From contig JACJID010000004.1 of NCBI GenBank assembly GCA_014138725.1, positions 1,178,001 through 1,242,000 on the forward strand: DNA of 64,000 nt, given 5' to 3'. This DNA is from Kutzneria viridogrisea. Lineage in GTDB: Bacteria > Actinomycetota > Actinomycetes > Mycobacteriales > Pseudonocardiaceae. Shown in pieces: positions 36,532 through 44,413 of the stretch; positions within the stretch are counted from its first letter, which is position 1; each line of letters begins with the position of its first letter. The notes below the pieces were generated by a model. The model did no database searches. It worked only from the letters and a program-made list of their open reading frames with translations, and was not told the DNA's origin. The translations under genes were made by a program, and so were the position numbers.

Positions 36532-37479
36532 CTACCGGGGGTGCAGGACGACCTTGCCGAACGGCTTTCCCTCCGCGACGCGCTCGAGCGCGGCACCGGC
36601 CTCGGCGAGCGGCAGGCTCTGGTCGACCACGGACACGAGCCTGCCCTCCGCCAGCAACCCCATGATCCGCTCCCAGGACTGGCGGCGTTCCCGCGCACTG
36701 ACCGCGGTCAGGCTGAAGGCGAACAGCGTCGGTGACTTGTGGAAGTCCTCCAACAGCGACAGCAGGGCCTGCGGGTCGGGAATGCCCGCGGCGCCGCCGC
36801 ACAGGACGTAGCGCCCGTTGGGCCGCAGCAGCCGGAGGTGCTTGCCCAGCGCCGGACCGGCGATCGGGTCCACCACGAGGTCGTACGTCTCGCCCTCCGG
36901 CGAACCGGTGCGGTTGCGGTCGACGACGTGCGCGGCGCCCAGCGCGCGCAAGCGCTCGCCGCGAGCCTCGGAGGAGGTCATGACGGTGACCTCGGCTCCG
37001 TGGGCGCGGGCGATCTGGGTGGCGAGCACACCGATCCCGCCACCGGCACCGAGGACGAGCACGCGGTCTCCGGCGCGCACCCCCGCGCGGTGCAGCCCGA
37101 GCTCCGCCACGATCGCGTTCAGGCCCAGCCCGACCACCTCGGCCGCGTCGAGCTCGTCCGGGGCCGGGAAGACCGCGTCCGCCTCGGCGAGGACCTGCTC
37201 GGCGAAACCCCCGAAGTCCGGCATCACGGCCAGCACCCGATTCCCGACCAGCCCCGTGGGTGTGCCCGGCCCGACCGCGGCCACCCGGCCGACGACCTCC
37301 GCGCCCGGTACCGCGCCCGCGTCGAGGGTGGTGCGGTACTGGCCCCGCTGGGCCATGACGTCCAGGTAGCCCACACCGACGGCGTCGACCTCGATGCGCA
37401 CCTGACCAGCCGCGGGAACCGGTTCCGGCGCGTCCACAACGGCCAGTTCCTCGGGCGAGCTGACGACCATCGTCCGCAT
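36532..37479 (-). CDS. Zinc-less MDR quinone oxidoreductase
   Basis: 315 residues from ATG 37479 with GGGAGG in front. Medium-chain dehydrogenase/reductase fold: GroES-like N-terminus (EPVPAAGQVRIEVDAVGVGY, VPGAEVVGRVAAVG), then the NADPH-binding glycine motif VLVLGAGGGIGVLATQIA. The Cys/His zinc ligands of alcohol dehydrogenases are absent, placing it in the QOR group, which reduces quinones or enones. The hairpin just upstream includes its ribosome site. Confidence 0.88.
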   Translation of the reverse strand: MRTMVVSSPEELAVVDAPEPVPAAGQVRIEVDAVGVGYLDVMAQRGQYRTTLDAGAVPGAEVVGRVAAVGPGTPTGLVGNRVLAVMPDFGGFAEQVLAEADAVFPAPDELDAAEVVGLGLNAIVAELGLHRAGVRAGDRVLVLGAGGGIGVLATQIARAHGAEVTVMTSSEARGERLRALGAAHVVDRNRTGSPEGETYDLVVDPIAGPALGKHLRLLRPNGRYVLCGGAAGIPDPQALLSLLEDFHKSPTLFAFSLTAVSARERRQSWERIMGLLAEGRLVSVVDQSLPLAEAGAALERVAEGKPFGKVVLHPR

Positions 37480-37486
37480 GACAACC

Positions 37487-37526
37487 TCCCATATCGTTCC
37501 AATCCGGAACGGAACGATATGGGAGG
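37487..37526 (-). promoter_or_regulatory. Perfect 15-bp inverted repeat covering the ribosome site
   Basis: Arms at 37487-37501 (CTCCCATATCGTTCC) and 37512-37526 (GGAACGATATGGGAG) are perfect complements with a 10-bp spacer. The 3' arm on the transcript contains the GGGAGG ribosome site of the oxidoreductase gene (start 37479). It can be a repressor operator, for instance for the TetR protein two genes on, or an RNA hairpin hiding the ribosome site. It also lies about 30 bp past the stop of the upstream SDR gene. Confidence 0.75.
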
Positions 37527-37555
37527 CGCCACGGTCCGTCAACTCGACGGGGTGA

Positions 37556-38329
37556 TCATCGGTAGCGCGAAGCCAGTTCGGGGCTCTGGGCGCCGAACGC
37601 CGCCAGATCGGCTTGGAACACCGCGTCGAGCAGGCTGGCGTCCTCGACACCTGGGGCGCAGACGACCTCGCCCAGTTCCAGGCCGCGCAGACCGGCGGTG
37701 ACCACGTCGTCAGCGGACATACGGGGCACCGCGCTCAGGTCGAGGCCCTGGCGCTCGTGGAACTCGGTGGCGACCACGCCGGGGCACAGCACCTGGACCT
37801 TGATCCCGGTACCGGCCAACTCCGCGTGCAGGGCCTGGGACATCGCGACGAGGTGGGCCAGGGTCCCGGCGTAGACCGCCCGCCGGGGCATCAGCGTGTG
37901 CGGGGCGGGGCCGCTGAAGGCGATCATCCCGGCCACGTTGACGATCGAGCCCTCGCCGCGGGCGAGCATGCCCGGCACGGCGGCGCGGGTCAGCATGGTG
38001 GGGGCGAGGACCTTCACCGTGACCAGCTCGCGCGCCTTGTCGGCGGGCAACTCGGAGAGCGGCATGTAGTGCGACACCCCGGCGTTGTTGACGAGCAGGG
38101 TCAGCGGCCGGGTGGCGCAGACCTCGGCGACCGCGTCCACGCCCTCGGCGGTGGACAGGTCCGCGGTCAGGGGCTGGACCTCGACCTGGGGCAGCGAGGC
38201 GGCGAGCGCGTCGAGCCGGTCCTTGCGGCGGCCGACGGCAACCAGGTCGTAGCCCTGGGCGGCGAGGCGGCGGGCGAAGGCCATGCCGATGCCGGAGGAG
38301 GCCCCGGTGACGAGTGCGAGCTTGGTCAT
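37556..38329 (-). CDS. Short-chain dehydrogenase with altered catalytic residues
   Basis: 257 residues. The cofactor motif TGASSGIG (residues 8-15) and the NNAGV motif are intact. The catalytic region is not: where classical SDRs have NVAS the protein has NVAG, and the YxxxK motif reads YAGTL, so both the Ser and the Lys look replaced while the Tyr remains. It may bind NADP(H) without classical catalysis. ATG 38329 follows AAGGGA. It is divergent from an MmyB-type regulator that probably controls it. Confidence 0.88.
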   Translation of the reverse strand: MTKLALVTGASSGIGMAFARRLAAQGYDLVAVGRRKDRLDALAASLPQVEVQPLTADLSTAEGVDAVAEVCATRPLTLLVNNAGVSHYMPLSELPADKARELVTVKVLAPTMLTRAAVPGMLARGEGSIVNVAGMIAFSGPAPHTLMPRRAVYAGTLAHLVAMSQALHAELAGTGIKVQVLCPGVVATEFHERQGLDLSAVPRMSADDVVTAGLRGLELGEVVCAPGVEDASLLDAVFQADLAAFGAQSPELASRYR

Positions 38330-38425
38330 CGTCGGTTTTCCCTTCAGAGCGAGGGGTTGAGCTGGCGGACATGGCGGCGCTGTCCTGCCACGAGCCTTGT
38401 CGAGTCCGATGTGGACAACAAGTCG

Positions 38426-38464
38426 ACGGATCTTCCTGGGACTGGCGGTACCAGGAAGATCCGT
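38426..38464. promoter_or_regulatory. 14-bp inverted repeat between SDR and MmyB-type regulator
   Basis: Arms ACGGATCTTCCTGG (38426-38439) and CCAGGAAGATCCGT (38451-38464) are exact complements around 11 bp. The site lies in the divergent promoter region, 24 bp before the regulator's ATG. It is the expected operator of the adjacent regulator for itself and the SDR. Confidence 0.78.
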
Positions 38465-38487
38465 GCGCCCCGGTGCACACTGGGGGC

Positions 38488-39327
38488 ATGGCCAAGGCGG
38501 AGTTCGGTGCGGCGGTGCGCCGCTGGCGCGACCGGGTTTCGCCCGAGGCGGCCGGGCTGGCCGTCGGCGGGCAGCGGCGTGCGGCGGGGCTGCGCCGCGA
38601 GGAGCTGGCGCTGCTGGCCGGGATCTCGGCCGACTACGTGACCCGCCTGGAGCAGGGGCGCGCGACCAGTCCTTCGGCGCAGGTCGTGGCGGGGCTGGCC
38701 AGGGCGCTGCGGCTGTCGGGCGCCGAGCGGGCGCACCTGTTCGAGCTGGCAGGTCTCGTGGCGCCGGGCCCGGAGGTGGTGCCCACGCACATCACGCCGA
38801 GCGTGCACCGGCTGCTGGACCGGCTGACCGGGACGCCCGTGGCCGTCTACGACGCGACCTGGACCCTGCTGCTCGCCAACCCGCAGTACGCGGCGCTGAT
38901 GGGCGATCCGTCGGGGTGGCGGGGCTTCGAGCGCAACGGGGTGTGGCGCAGCTTCCTCGGCCCGGGGAGCAGGGTGCGCCTCACCCCGGAGTCACGGCGC
39001 GCGTTGCAGGCGGGGCAGGTCGCCGACCTGCGCGCGGCCGCGGCCAGGTACCCGGCGGACCCAGGACTGCGAGGGCTGGTGGCGCAGCTGCGCGAGAACA
39101 GCCCGCTGTTCGCCGAGCTGTGGGACTCCGGGGAGGTCAGCCGGCACGTGGCGGCGCGCAAGACCATCGACCACCCGGAGGTCGGCGCGCTGACCCTGGA
39201 CTGCGACATCCTCACCGTGGCGAACAGCGACCTGCGCATCATGGTCTACACGGCCGAGCCGGGTACCGAGGACGCCGAACGCCTCGCGCTGGTCTCGGTG
39301 ATCGGCATCCAGTCGCTCACCGGGTAG
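38488..39327 (+). CDS. XRE-family regulator with MmyB-like ligand-binding domain
   Basis: 279 residues from ATG 38488 after TGGGGGC. The N-terminal helix-turn-helix is LRREELALLAGISADYVTRL, then a helical linker and the MmyB/MltR-type PAS-like ligand domain (VAVYDATWTLLLANPQYAAL, then VGALTLDCDILTVANSDLRI). Proteins of this type are commonly divergent from a short-chain dehydrogenase in actinobacteria, exactly as here, and the structurally studied member bound a fatty acid. A perfect palindrome lies between the two genes. Confidence 0.9.
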   Translation: MAKAEFGAAVRRWRDRVSPEAAGLAVGGQRRAAGLRREELALLAGISADYVTRLEQGRATSPSAQVVAGLARALRLSGAERAHLFELAGLVAPGPEVVPTHITPSVHRLLDRLTGTPVAVYDATWTLLLANPQYAALMGDPSGWRGFERNGVWRSFLGPGSRVRLTPESRRALQAGQVADLRAAAARYPADPGLRGLVAQLRENSPLFAELWDSGEVSRHVAARKTIDHPEVGALTLDCDILTVANSDLRIMVYTAEPGTEDAERLALVSVIGIQSLTG

Positions 39328-39441
39328 CGGGTGGATTGCCGACACCCGCGGCCCGCGCCGCAACCGTTGCGCTCGTGAGACTGCGGTCTCAACTCTGTCC
39401 GTTTCCAGGCGATGCGGGCCGACACCCCACCGAGTGGCCAG

Positions 39442-39454
39442 GGGACTTGGTCCC
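39442..39454 (+). promoter_or_regulatory. DosR/DevR-like box upstream of the PhoU-like gene
   Basis: GGGACTTGGTCCC is a perfect dyad (GGGAC-TTG-GTCCC) matching the core of the mycobacterial DosR/DevR box (GGGACT-N-AGTCCC type). It sits about 130 bp before the PhoU-like ATG. Related boxes precede the HPF-like, USP and CBS genes. Confidence 0.6.
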
Positions 39455-39586
39455 TGACAGTGAGGTGCGCTCGTCACTGCCGGGTGCGGCGCACACCGGG
39501 CACCGTGGGCCGTGAGCGGCAAGTCGGGGCCGCCGTCCACGCCGCGTCGGCCTGGGCCGCGACTGACGACGAGCACAGGAGGCCCC

Positions 39587-40210
39587 ATGCGTGACCCCAT
39601 GTGTGACACCGTGCACCAGGAGCTGATCGGGATGTTGCAACTGGTCGAGGCCGCGATGGGCCGGGCGACCACCGCTCTGCTGGCTCCGGACCCGGAACTG
39701 GCCGAGCAGGTGATCACCGACGACGCGGTGGTGGACGCGCTGCGACAGGAGATCGACGAGCGGGTGCTGGCGGCGCTGGCCACCCAGCACCCGGTGGCCG
39801 CCGACCTGAGAAACCTGGTCGCGACGCTGCGGATGTGCGTGGAACTGGAACGCATGGGCGACCTCGCCAGGCACGTGGCCGAGACGGCGCTGCGGGGCGG
39901 GGACCTGCCCGTGGTCCCACCGGGGTTGCAGGGCATAGTGCGGCAGATGAGCGCGGTGGCCCAGCACCTGGTCAGCGAGGTGCGCGACTGCGTGGGCTAC
40001 CCCGGTGGGCACAGCGAGCGGCTGCTCGACCACGACGACGACGAGATGGACCACCTGCGGCTGGAGCTGGACACCGCACTGCTGCGCGCCAACCCCGGCA
40101 CACGATCGATCATGGACGTCTCACTGGTCGGCAGGTACTACGAGCGGTACGCCGACCACGCGGTGGCCGTGGCCAGACAGGTCGACTTCCTCGCCGGGGT
40201 CACCCGGTGA
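39587..40210 (+). CDS. PhoU-like helical protein
   Basis: 207 residues from ATG 39587, preceded by ACAGGAGG. Two PhoU-type three-helix bundles are visible, with the metal-binding pattern ELERMGDLARHVA in the first and a YYERYADHAVAVA counterpart in the second. PhoU proteins regulate phosphate uptake through PstB/PhoR and affect persistence. No pst genes are nearby, so this copy more likely belongs to the stress island that follows. The 3' end overlaps the converging HPF-like gene by 11 bp. Confidence 0.87.
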   Translation: MRDPMCDTVHQELIGMLQLVEAAMGRATTALLAPDPELAEQVITDDAVVDALRQEIDERVLAALATQHPVAADLRNLVATLRMCVELERMGDLARHVAETALRGGDLPVVPPGLQGIVRQMSAVAQHLVSEVRDCVGYPGGHSERLLDHDDDEMDHLRLELDTALLRANPGTRSIMDVSLVGRYYERYADHAVAVARQVDFLAGVTR

Positions 40211-40610
40211 GGTGCCGGGAGCGGCCCCGCTCGGGCGTCCCCGTGGCCTGCGTGGGCAGTTCAGGTGCCGTCCTGCTCGCCCTGCGCCTGCGCTGACGGG
40301 TGAGGGCGACGAGTTGCCCGCGCAGCGCGGTCCGCACCCGCTCGGTCGCGTCGCCCACCGAGGCGCCCGCGGCGAAGGCCAGCAGTTGCGTGCCGCCCAC
40401 TTGCAGCACCGCGTGCGCGACGATCGCACCCTTGGCCCGAGCCCGCCCGGTCGGCACGGAGAACCAGACCGTGGCCCAGATGATCGGGTGTTGTGTGTAG
40501 CGGGCGAGCCCACCGATCCGCTCGCGCACTTGCGCTGCCACCTCATCCGGGGCCAAGTCGTGCAGTTCCACCCCGATCTCGGGGACCTGCTTCGCCCTGT
40601 CCGCTCGCAT
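40200..40610 (-). CDS. HPF/RaiA-like ribosome-associated stress protein
   Basis: 136 residues from ATG 40610, which is well placed after AGGAG; the GTG two codons earlier is rejected. The first 100 residues follow the beta-alpha-beta3-alpha pattern of the HPF/sigma-54 modulation fold (IGVELHDLAPDEVAAQVRER, ATVWFSVPTGRARAKGA, VGDATERVRTALRGQLV). The tail is Arg-rich. It lacks the long-HPF C-terminal dimerisation domain. Similar proteins include the mycobacterial dormancy-associated translation inhibitor. It is divergent from the USP gene with DevR-like boxes between. Confidence 0.72.
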   Translation of the reverse strand: MRADRAKQVPEIGVELHDLAPDEVAAQVRERIGGLARYTQHPIIWATVWFSVPTGRARAKGAIVAHAVLQVGGTQLLAFAAGASVGDATERVRTALRGQLVALTRQRRRRASRTAPELPTQATGTPERGRSRHLTG

Positions 40611-40710
40611 GCTCACTCCTGTCGTCGAAGTGGTGGTGAGCCCGGTTCCGCCCCGCCATCCTCACCGCGTGCCCCAGCGGCCCCCCAGGGTCGGCGGGTT
40701 CCACGCGACA

Positions 40711-40726
40711 GGGTCTTTCGCCCCTG
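40711..40726. promoter_or_regulatory. DosR/DevR-like box, distal of a pair
   Basis: GGGTCTTTCGCCCCTG fits the degenerate DosR/DevR pattern (GGGxCTTTxGxCCC). It lies 100 bp before the HPF-like start and 127 bp before the USP start, so it could serve both divergent genes. Confidence 0.5.
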
Positions 40727-40766
40727 CCCGGCGGGCGCGAGGCGGGCCGCAGGACTCGGCCGCGGC

Positions 40767-40782
40767 GGGTCTTTCGACTCTG
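40767..40782. promoter_or_regulatory. DosR/DevR-like box, proximal to the USP gene
   Basis: GGGTCTTTCGACTCTG repeats the first ten bases of the box at 40711 and lies 56 bp (just over five helical turns) from it. It is 71 bp before the USP ATG. Paired DevR boxes are typical of strongly induced mycobacterial dormancy genes. Confidence 0.5.
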
Positions 40783-40852
40783 CCTGACCAATCCCGCCAG
40801 CTGTGGCATGGAGGAACGCGCACGACGGCGGAGCCGAGCGAACGGGGACCCC

Positions 40853-41689
40853 ATGATCAGCAAACCGATCGTCGTCGGCCACGACGGCTCCGAGTCGGCC
40901 GCACGGGCGACCGGGTGGGCGGCGAGGGAGGCCACCCGCAGGGGGACCGACCTGGTGGTCGTGCGGGCCTGTCCGCCGCCGCAGGCGGACGTGCCGCACC
41001 TGGTGCCGCTGCCCAAGTCCTTCGACCAGGCGCTGGTGGCCCAGTGCCGGGCCGAGCTGAAGGCCGCGGGCGAGGCGGTGACCGGCGTCGAGGTGACCAC
41101 CGTGTTCACCCGCCTGACGCCGGTGCGCACCCTGGTGGAGCAGTCGGCCACCGCCCAGCTCCTCGTGCTGGGATCACGGGGCACCGGCGGCGTCACCGGC
41201 ATGGTCGTCGGCTCGACGGCGATGGCGTTGGCGGCACACGGCAGGTGCCCGGTCGCCGTGGTGCGCTCCGGCACACCGACCGACGGGCCGGTGGTGCTCG
41301 GCGTGCACGAGTCGACCAGCGAGGAGGCGATCGAGTTCGCCTTCGACGCGGCGCGCAGCAGGGACGTGCCGCTGCTGGCCGTGCACACCTGGCGGAACAG
41401 GGTCGTGGTGATCGGGACCGACACCGACGCGATGGTGGCGGCGGGGCGCGAACTGCTCGGCAGACGGCTGAACGGCTGGCAGGACAAGTACCCGCAGGTG
41501 GCCGTCCAGCGGTTGCTCGTCAACGATCGGCCGGGCCACGCGCTGGTCGAGCAGTCCAAGCACGCCCGGCTCCTCGTGGTCGGCTCGCGCGGGCGGAACA
41601 CCCTGACCGGGGCGCTGCTCGGGTCCACCTGCCACGCCCTGGTGCACCACGCCGAATGCCCGGTGGTCATCGCCAGGAACTTCGGGTGA
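40853..41689 (+). CDS. Tandem-domain universal stress protein
   Basis: 278 residues from ATG 40853. Two USP domains, each beginning with a hydrophobic strand (IVVGHDGSESAARA; VVLGVHESTSEEA) and each with the ATP-binding G-x2-G-x9-GS motif (GSRGTGGVTGMVVGST; GSRGRNTLTGALLGST). This is the arrangement of the mycobacterial Rv2623/Rv2005c dormancy proteins, which bind ATP and slow growth under hypoxia. Two DevR-like boxes precede it. Confidence 0.92.
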   Translation: MISKPIVVGHDGSESAARATGWAAREATRRGTDLVVVRACPPPQADVPHLVPLPKSFDQALVAQCRAELKAAGEAVTGVEVTTVFTRLTPVRTLVEQSATAQLLVLGSRGTGGVTGMVVGSTAMALAAHGRCPVAVVRSGTPTDGPVVLGVHESTSEEAIEFAFDAARSRDVPLLAVHTWRNRVVVIGTDTDAMVAAGRELLGRRLNGWQDKYPQVAVQRLLVNDRPGHALVEQSKHARLLVVGSRGRNTLTGALLGSTCHALVHHAECPVVIARNFG

Positions 41690-41799
41690 CAGTCGCTTGT
41701 GGACTGTCCAAACAAGTCTTCAGACCGCAGTAGCAGTACACGCCTTGGCGCGCGGCACGCGGTGGGCGCGATCGGGAGCGGAGAACGGCCCAGTGCCAA

Positions 41800-41813
41800 G
41801 GGACTTTGTGCCG
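41800..41813 (+). promoter_or_regulatory. DosR/DevR-like box upstream of the CBS-BON gene
   Basis: GGGACTTTGTGCCG, preceded by AA, matches the left half of the DosR/DevR box exactly and the right half loosely. It lies 94 bp before the CBS-BON start, in a 217-bp gap with no other gene. Confidence 0.5.
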
Positions 41814-41906
41814 TGTCGGCGGACCGGGTCCACCACCCATCGTGGAGCCGAGGAGGACACCGCGGAGGGCGGCCGTCCCACCCCGCAGAACACGAGGAGT
41901 CGTCCA

Positions 41907-42524
41907 GTGAGGGCCCAGGACGTGATGAGCAGCCCGGTTGTGGTGCTGCGCCAGGACCTACCGGTCAAACAGGCCGCCGCCGTGCTCGCGGACAAGGGTT
42001 TCACCTCCGCGCCGGTGGTCGACGAGGACGGGCGTCTGATCGGCATGGTCACCGAGGCCGACGTGCTGCGCGACCGCGTCCCGGTGGACCCACGTTCCCG
42101 GATCTGGGGCGCGGTCACCAAGCAGGCCCAGCCCGCCGCGACCGTCGGGGAGGTGATGAGCACCCCGGCGGTGGCCATTCCCCCGGGCACCGACTGCTCG
42201 GCGATCGCCCGCATGATGCTGGACGACCACGTGCGCAGCATGCCCGTGGTGGACGGCGCCGAGGTCGTCGGCATCGTCACCCGCCGCGACCTGCTCCGCG
42301 TGATCGCCAGGGAGGACGCCGTGATCCGCAGCGCGGTCTGCTCCCGGCTGGCCGACTACGGCGGTGCGGACCGCTGGACCGTGACCGTCCAGGACGGGGT
42401 CGTGCACATCATCGATGATCTGGACGACGACACCGACCGGCACGTCGCCCAGATCATCGCGGAGGCGGTGCTCGGCGTGGTCAGGGTCGAGGTCGCCAGC
42501 CGAACCTCGCGATCAACGCCGTGA
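41907..42524 (+). CDS. CBS-pair protein with C-terminal BON domain
   Basis: 205 residues from GTG 41907 after ACGAGGAG. Two CBS motifs form a Bateman module (MSSPVVVLRQDLPVKQAA, GMVTEADVLRDR; MSTPAVAIPPGTDCSAIA, GIVTRRDLLRVI), followed by a BON-like domain (WTVTVQDGVVHIIDDLDDDT). CBS pairs bind adenine nucleotides. A similar CBS protein, Hrp1, is among the strongest hypoxia-induced proteins of mycobacteria. The longer frame upstream runs through the promoter region and is rejected. Confidence 0.9.
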   Translation: MRAQDVMSSPVVVLRQDLPVKQAAAVLADKGFTSAPVVDEDGRLIGMVTEADVLRDRVPVDPRSRIWGAVTKQAQPAATVGEVMSTPAVAIPPGTDCSAIARMMLDDHVRSMPVVDGAEVVGIVTRRDLLRVIAREDAVIRSAVCSRLADYGGADRWTVTVQDGVVHIIDDLDDDTDRHVAQIIAEAVLGVVRVEVASRTSRSTP

Positions 42525-42564
42525 GCGTGTTCCCGGGTCACGATCAGTTAGCATGGAGCGCGGT

Positions 42565-44133
42565 TCAGATCCCCTCGATCCGGCCCCCGGAGAACGGGGT
42601 GCGTCCGCCGGTCAGCCGGTCGCCGATGCCGATGCCGCCCCAGAACCCGCGCGGAATGGTCCGCTCGGTGATCGGCCGCACCGACAGGCGCTGGCCCAGT
42701 TCCTCGGTGCGCCGCACCACTTCCGGGTCGAACCGGTCCTCGATCACCTGCGGGATGGCCGCCATCACGGCGTCCCAGGCCTGCTCCTGCGGCACCCCCG
42801 ACTCGCGTGCCCGCGCGAGCGCCTGCTGCCAGGTGGAACCGACCCGCTTGCCCTTGATCCGGTCCTCCAGCGGGGTGTTCACCGTGTCCCCGGCCAGGTA
42901 GTCCGGGCCGTGGAACAGGGGCCGCCGCACCACCTCGTCCACCGGCACACCCAGTCCCAGCACCGCGTGCAGGCACTGGAGGGTGGCGCAGTGCAGGCCC
43001 GCTCCGATGCTGCTGGAGGCCAGCACCGGACGGCCCCCGCGCAGGACGATCGCCGGGTTCGCCGGGAACGGCACGTGCTGCCCCGGCCCGAGACCGGCCA
43101 GGACCTGCTGCTGGAACGAGGCCGCGTCGGGGATGGACACGCCCCCGGCGAACAGGCCGGTACAGCCCCACAGACTGGTGTTGATCGAGTGGCACGCGGC
43201 GGCCACGTTGCCCTCGGCGTCCACCGCGAGCACGAAGTCCGAGTGGCTGCCCGGGCGCGTGCTCTGCCGTGAGATGCCGATCAGCTCGTACAGGGCCTGC
43301 GGGTCGGTCAGCGGATCGCCCACGCCCTCGGCCGCGCGCAACGCCTGCACCAGGGACTTGCTCCCGGTGTGCACCTCGTGCCCGTGGAACCGCACGCGCA
43401 GCGGTTCGGACCAGACCGGCTCATAGGTGTCCAAATCGGACAGAGTGGCCTTGCCGCCCGCCGCGCGCACCACGTCCACGAACTCACGCGCCCACGGACC
43501 CCGGTACATCCAGTCGGCGCCCTCGGCCGCCACGCCCCGCAGCGTCTCGGCCAGCTCTGGCTGGCGGAACAGCTCGCCGCGCTTGGCCCGGAACGACTCG
43601 GGCAGCACGTCAGCGCGCATCGCGAACTGCCGCTCACGCACCAAGCCGACCGGAAACCCCTGCTCCGCAACGTGGATCGCGGGCTGGAACAGGTCCGGCC
43701 ACGGCAGCACGCCGAACCTCTCGTGGGCCGCCGCCACCCCGGCCATGAAGCCCGGCACCAGGGCCGTGCGCCCGCTGGGCTCCGGCGCCCTGGGGATGCT
43801 CGCCGGGTCGTCCTCCTCCGCGAAGGTGGCGAAACCCGCGCTGAGCGAGTCGGTCCGGCCCGCCTGGCAGTGCACCAGGACGAACACGCCCGCGTAACTG
43901 ACCCATGAGCCCGCCGCCAGTGCGATCTGCGCCAGCGAGGTGGCGATCACCGCGTCCACGGCACTGCCGCCGGCCTCCAGCGCCCTGCGCCCGGCCAACT
44001 GCGCGAACGGCCCGGTCGAACCCAGCACCATCGCACGCTTGCCGGTGCCCGACGCCCCTTCGGTGTCGCTGGCGTCGATCCCGTCGGACAGGTAACGCCG
44101 CACCTCGTCAGCGGCCCAGGTCTTCGGATCCAC
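42565..44133 (-). CDS. Gamma-glutamyltransferase-like Ntn hydrolase
   Basis: 522 residues. GGT-family features: N-terminal AQLAGRRALEAGGSAVDAVI and ALVPGFMAGVAAAHERFG, and the small-subunit region DFVLAVDAEGNVAAACHSIN. Enzymes of this family self-cleave at a Thr that becomes the N-terminal nucleophile (TTHxSVVD in E. coli). Here the aligned residue looks like Ser in GSHSDFVLAVD. There is no signal peptide although many GGTs are exported. GTG start at 44133. It may be a diverged acylase or transpeptidase; substrate unknown. Confidence 0.8.
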   Translation of the reverse strand: MDPKTWAADEVRRYLSDGIDASDTEGASGTGKRAMVLGSTGPFAQLAGRRALEAGGSAVDAVIATSLAQIALAAGSWVSYAGVFVLVHCQAGRTDSLSAGFATFAEEDDPASIPRAPEPSGRTALVPGFMAGVAAAHERFGVLPWPDLFQPAIHVAEQGFPVGLVRERQFAMRADVLPESFRAKRGELFRQPELAETLRGVAAEGADWMYRGPWAREFVDVVRAAGGKATLSDLDTYEPVWSEPLRVRFHGHEVHTGSKSLVQALRAAEGVGDPLTDPQALYELIGISRQSTRPGSHSDFVLAVDAEGNVAAACHSINTSLWGCTGLFAGGVSIPDAASFQQQVLAGLGPGQHVPFPANPAIVLRGGRPVLASSSIGAGLHCATLQCLHAVLGLGVPVDEVVRRPLFHGPDYLAGDTVNTPLEDRIKGKRVGSTWQQALARARESGVPQEQAWDAVMAAIPQVIEDRFDPEVVRRTEELGQRLSVRPITERTIPRGFWGGIGIGDRLTGGRTPFSGGRIEGI

Positions 44134-44154
44134 CCCAGCAGGCTACGCCCCCGC

Positions 44155-44400
44155 GAGTCCCGCCCAGGCGACCGCGAATCCCGCCCTGGAGCACACGAGT
44201 CCCGCTCCGGGGAGCGGGAATCCCGCCCACCGGTCCGCGAATCCCGCCCAGGTAACGACGAGTCCCGCCCTGGAGCACGCGAATCCCGCCCACACCAGGA
44301 CAAATCCCGCCCAGACAAACGGCAAGCCCCGCCCACCGGCGACCGGTGGGCGGGACTCAGCAGCCGGTGGACGGGACTCGGGCGCCGGAGAGCGGGACTC
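44155..44400. repeat. 21-bp-period GAGTCCCG array, 9 forward and 3 inverted units
   Basis: GAGTCCCG/GAATCCCG cores start at 44155, 44176, 44197, 44218, 44239, 44260, 44281 and 44302, each exactly 21 bp apart, then a degenerate one at 44324. CGGGACTC cores start at 44351, 44372 and 44393. At the turning point CCCGCCCACCGG meets CCGGTGGGCGGG around three bases, a strong hairpin. It lies just past the stop of the GT39 gene and before the start of the GGT-like gene, both leftward. Confidence 0.93.
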
Positions 44401-44413
44401 GCGGGGTGGGGGG

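Noticed and set aside
44155-44400. Possible CRISPR array
   Set aside because: Conserved cores are only about 8-12 bp with 21-bp spacing, blocks invert, and there are no cas genes. CRISPR repeats are longer, direct, and separated by unique spacers of about 30 bp or more.
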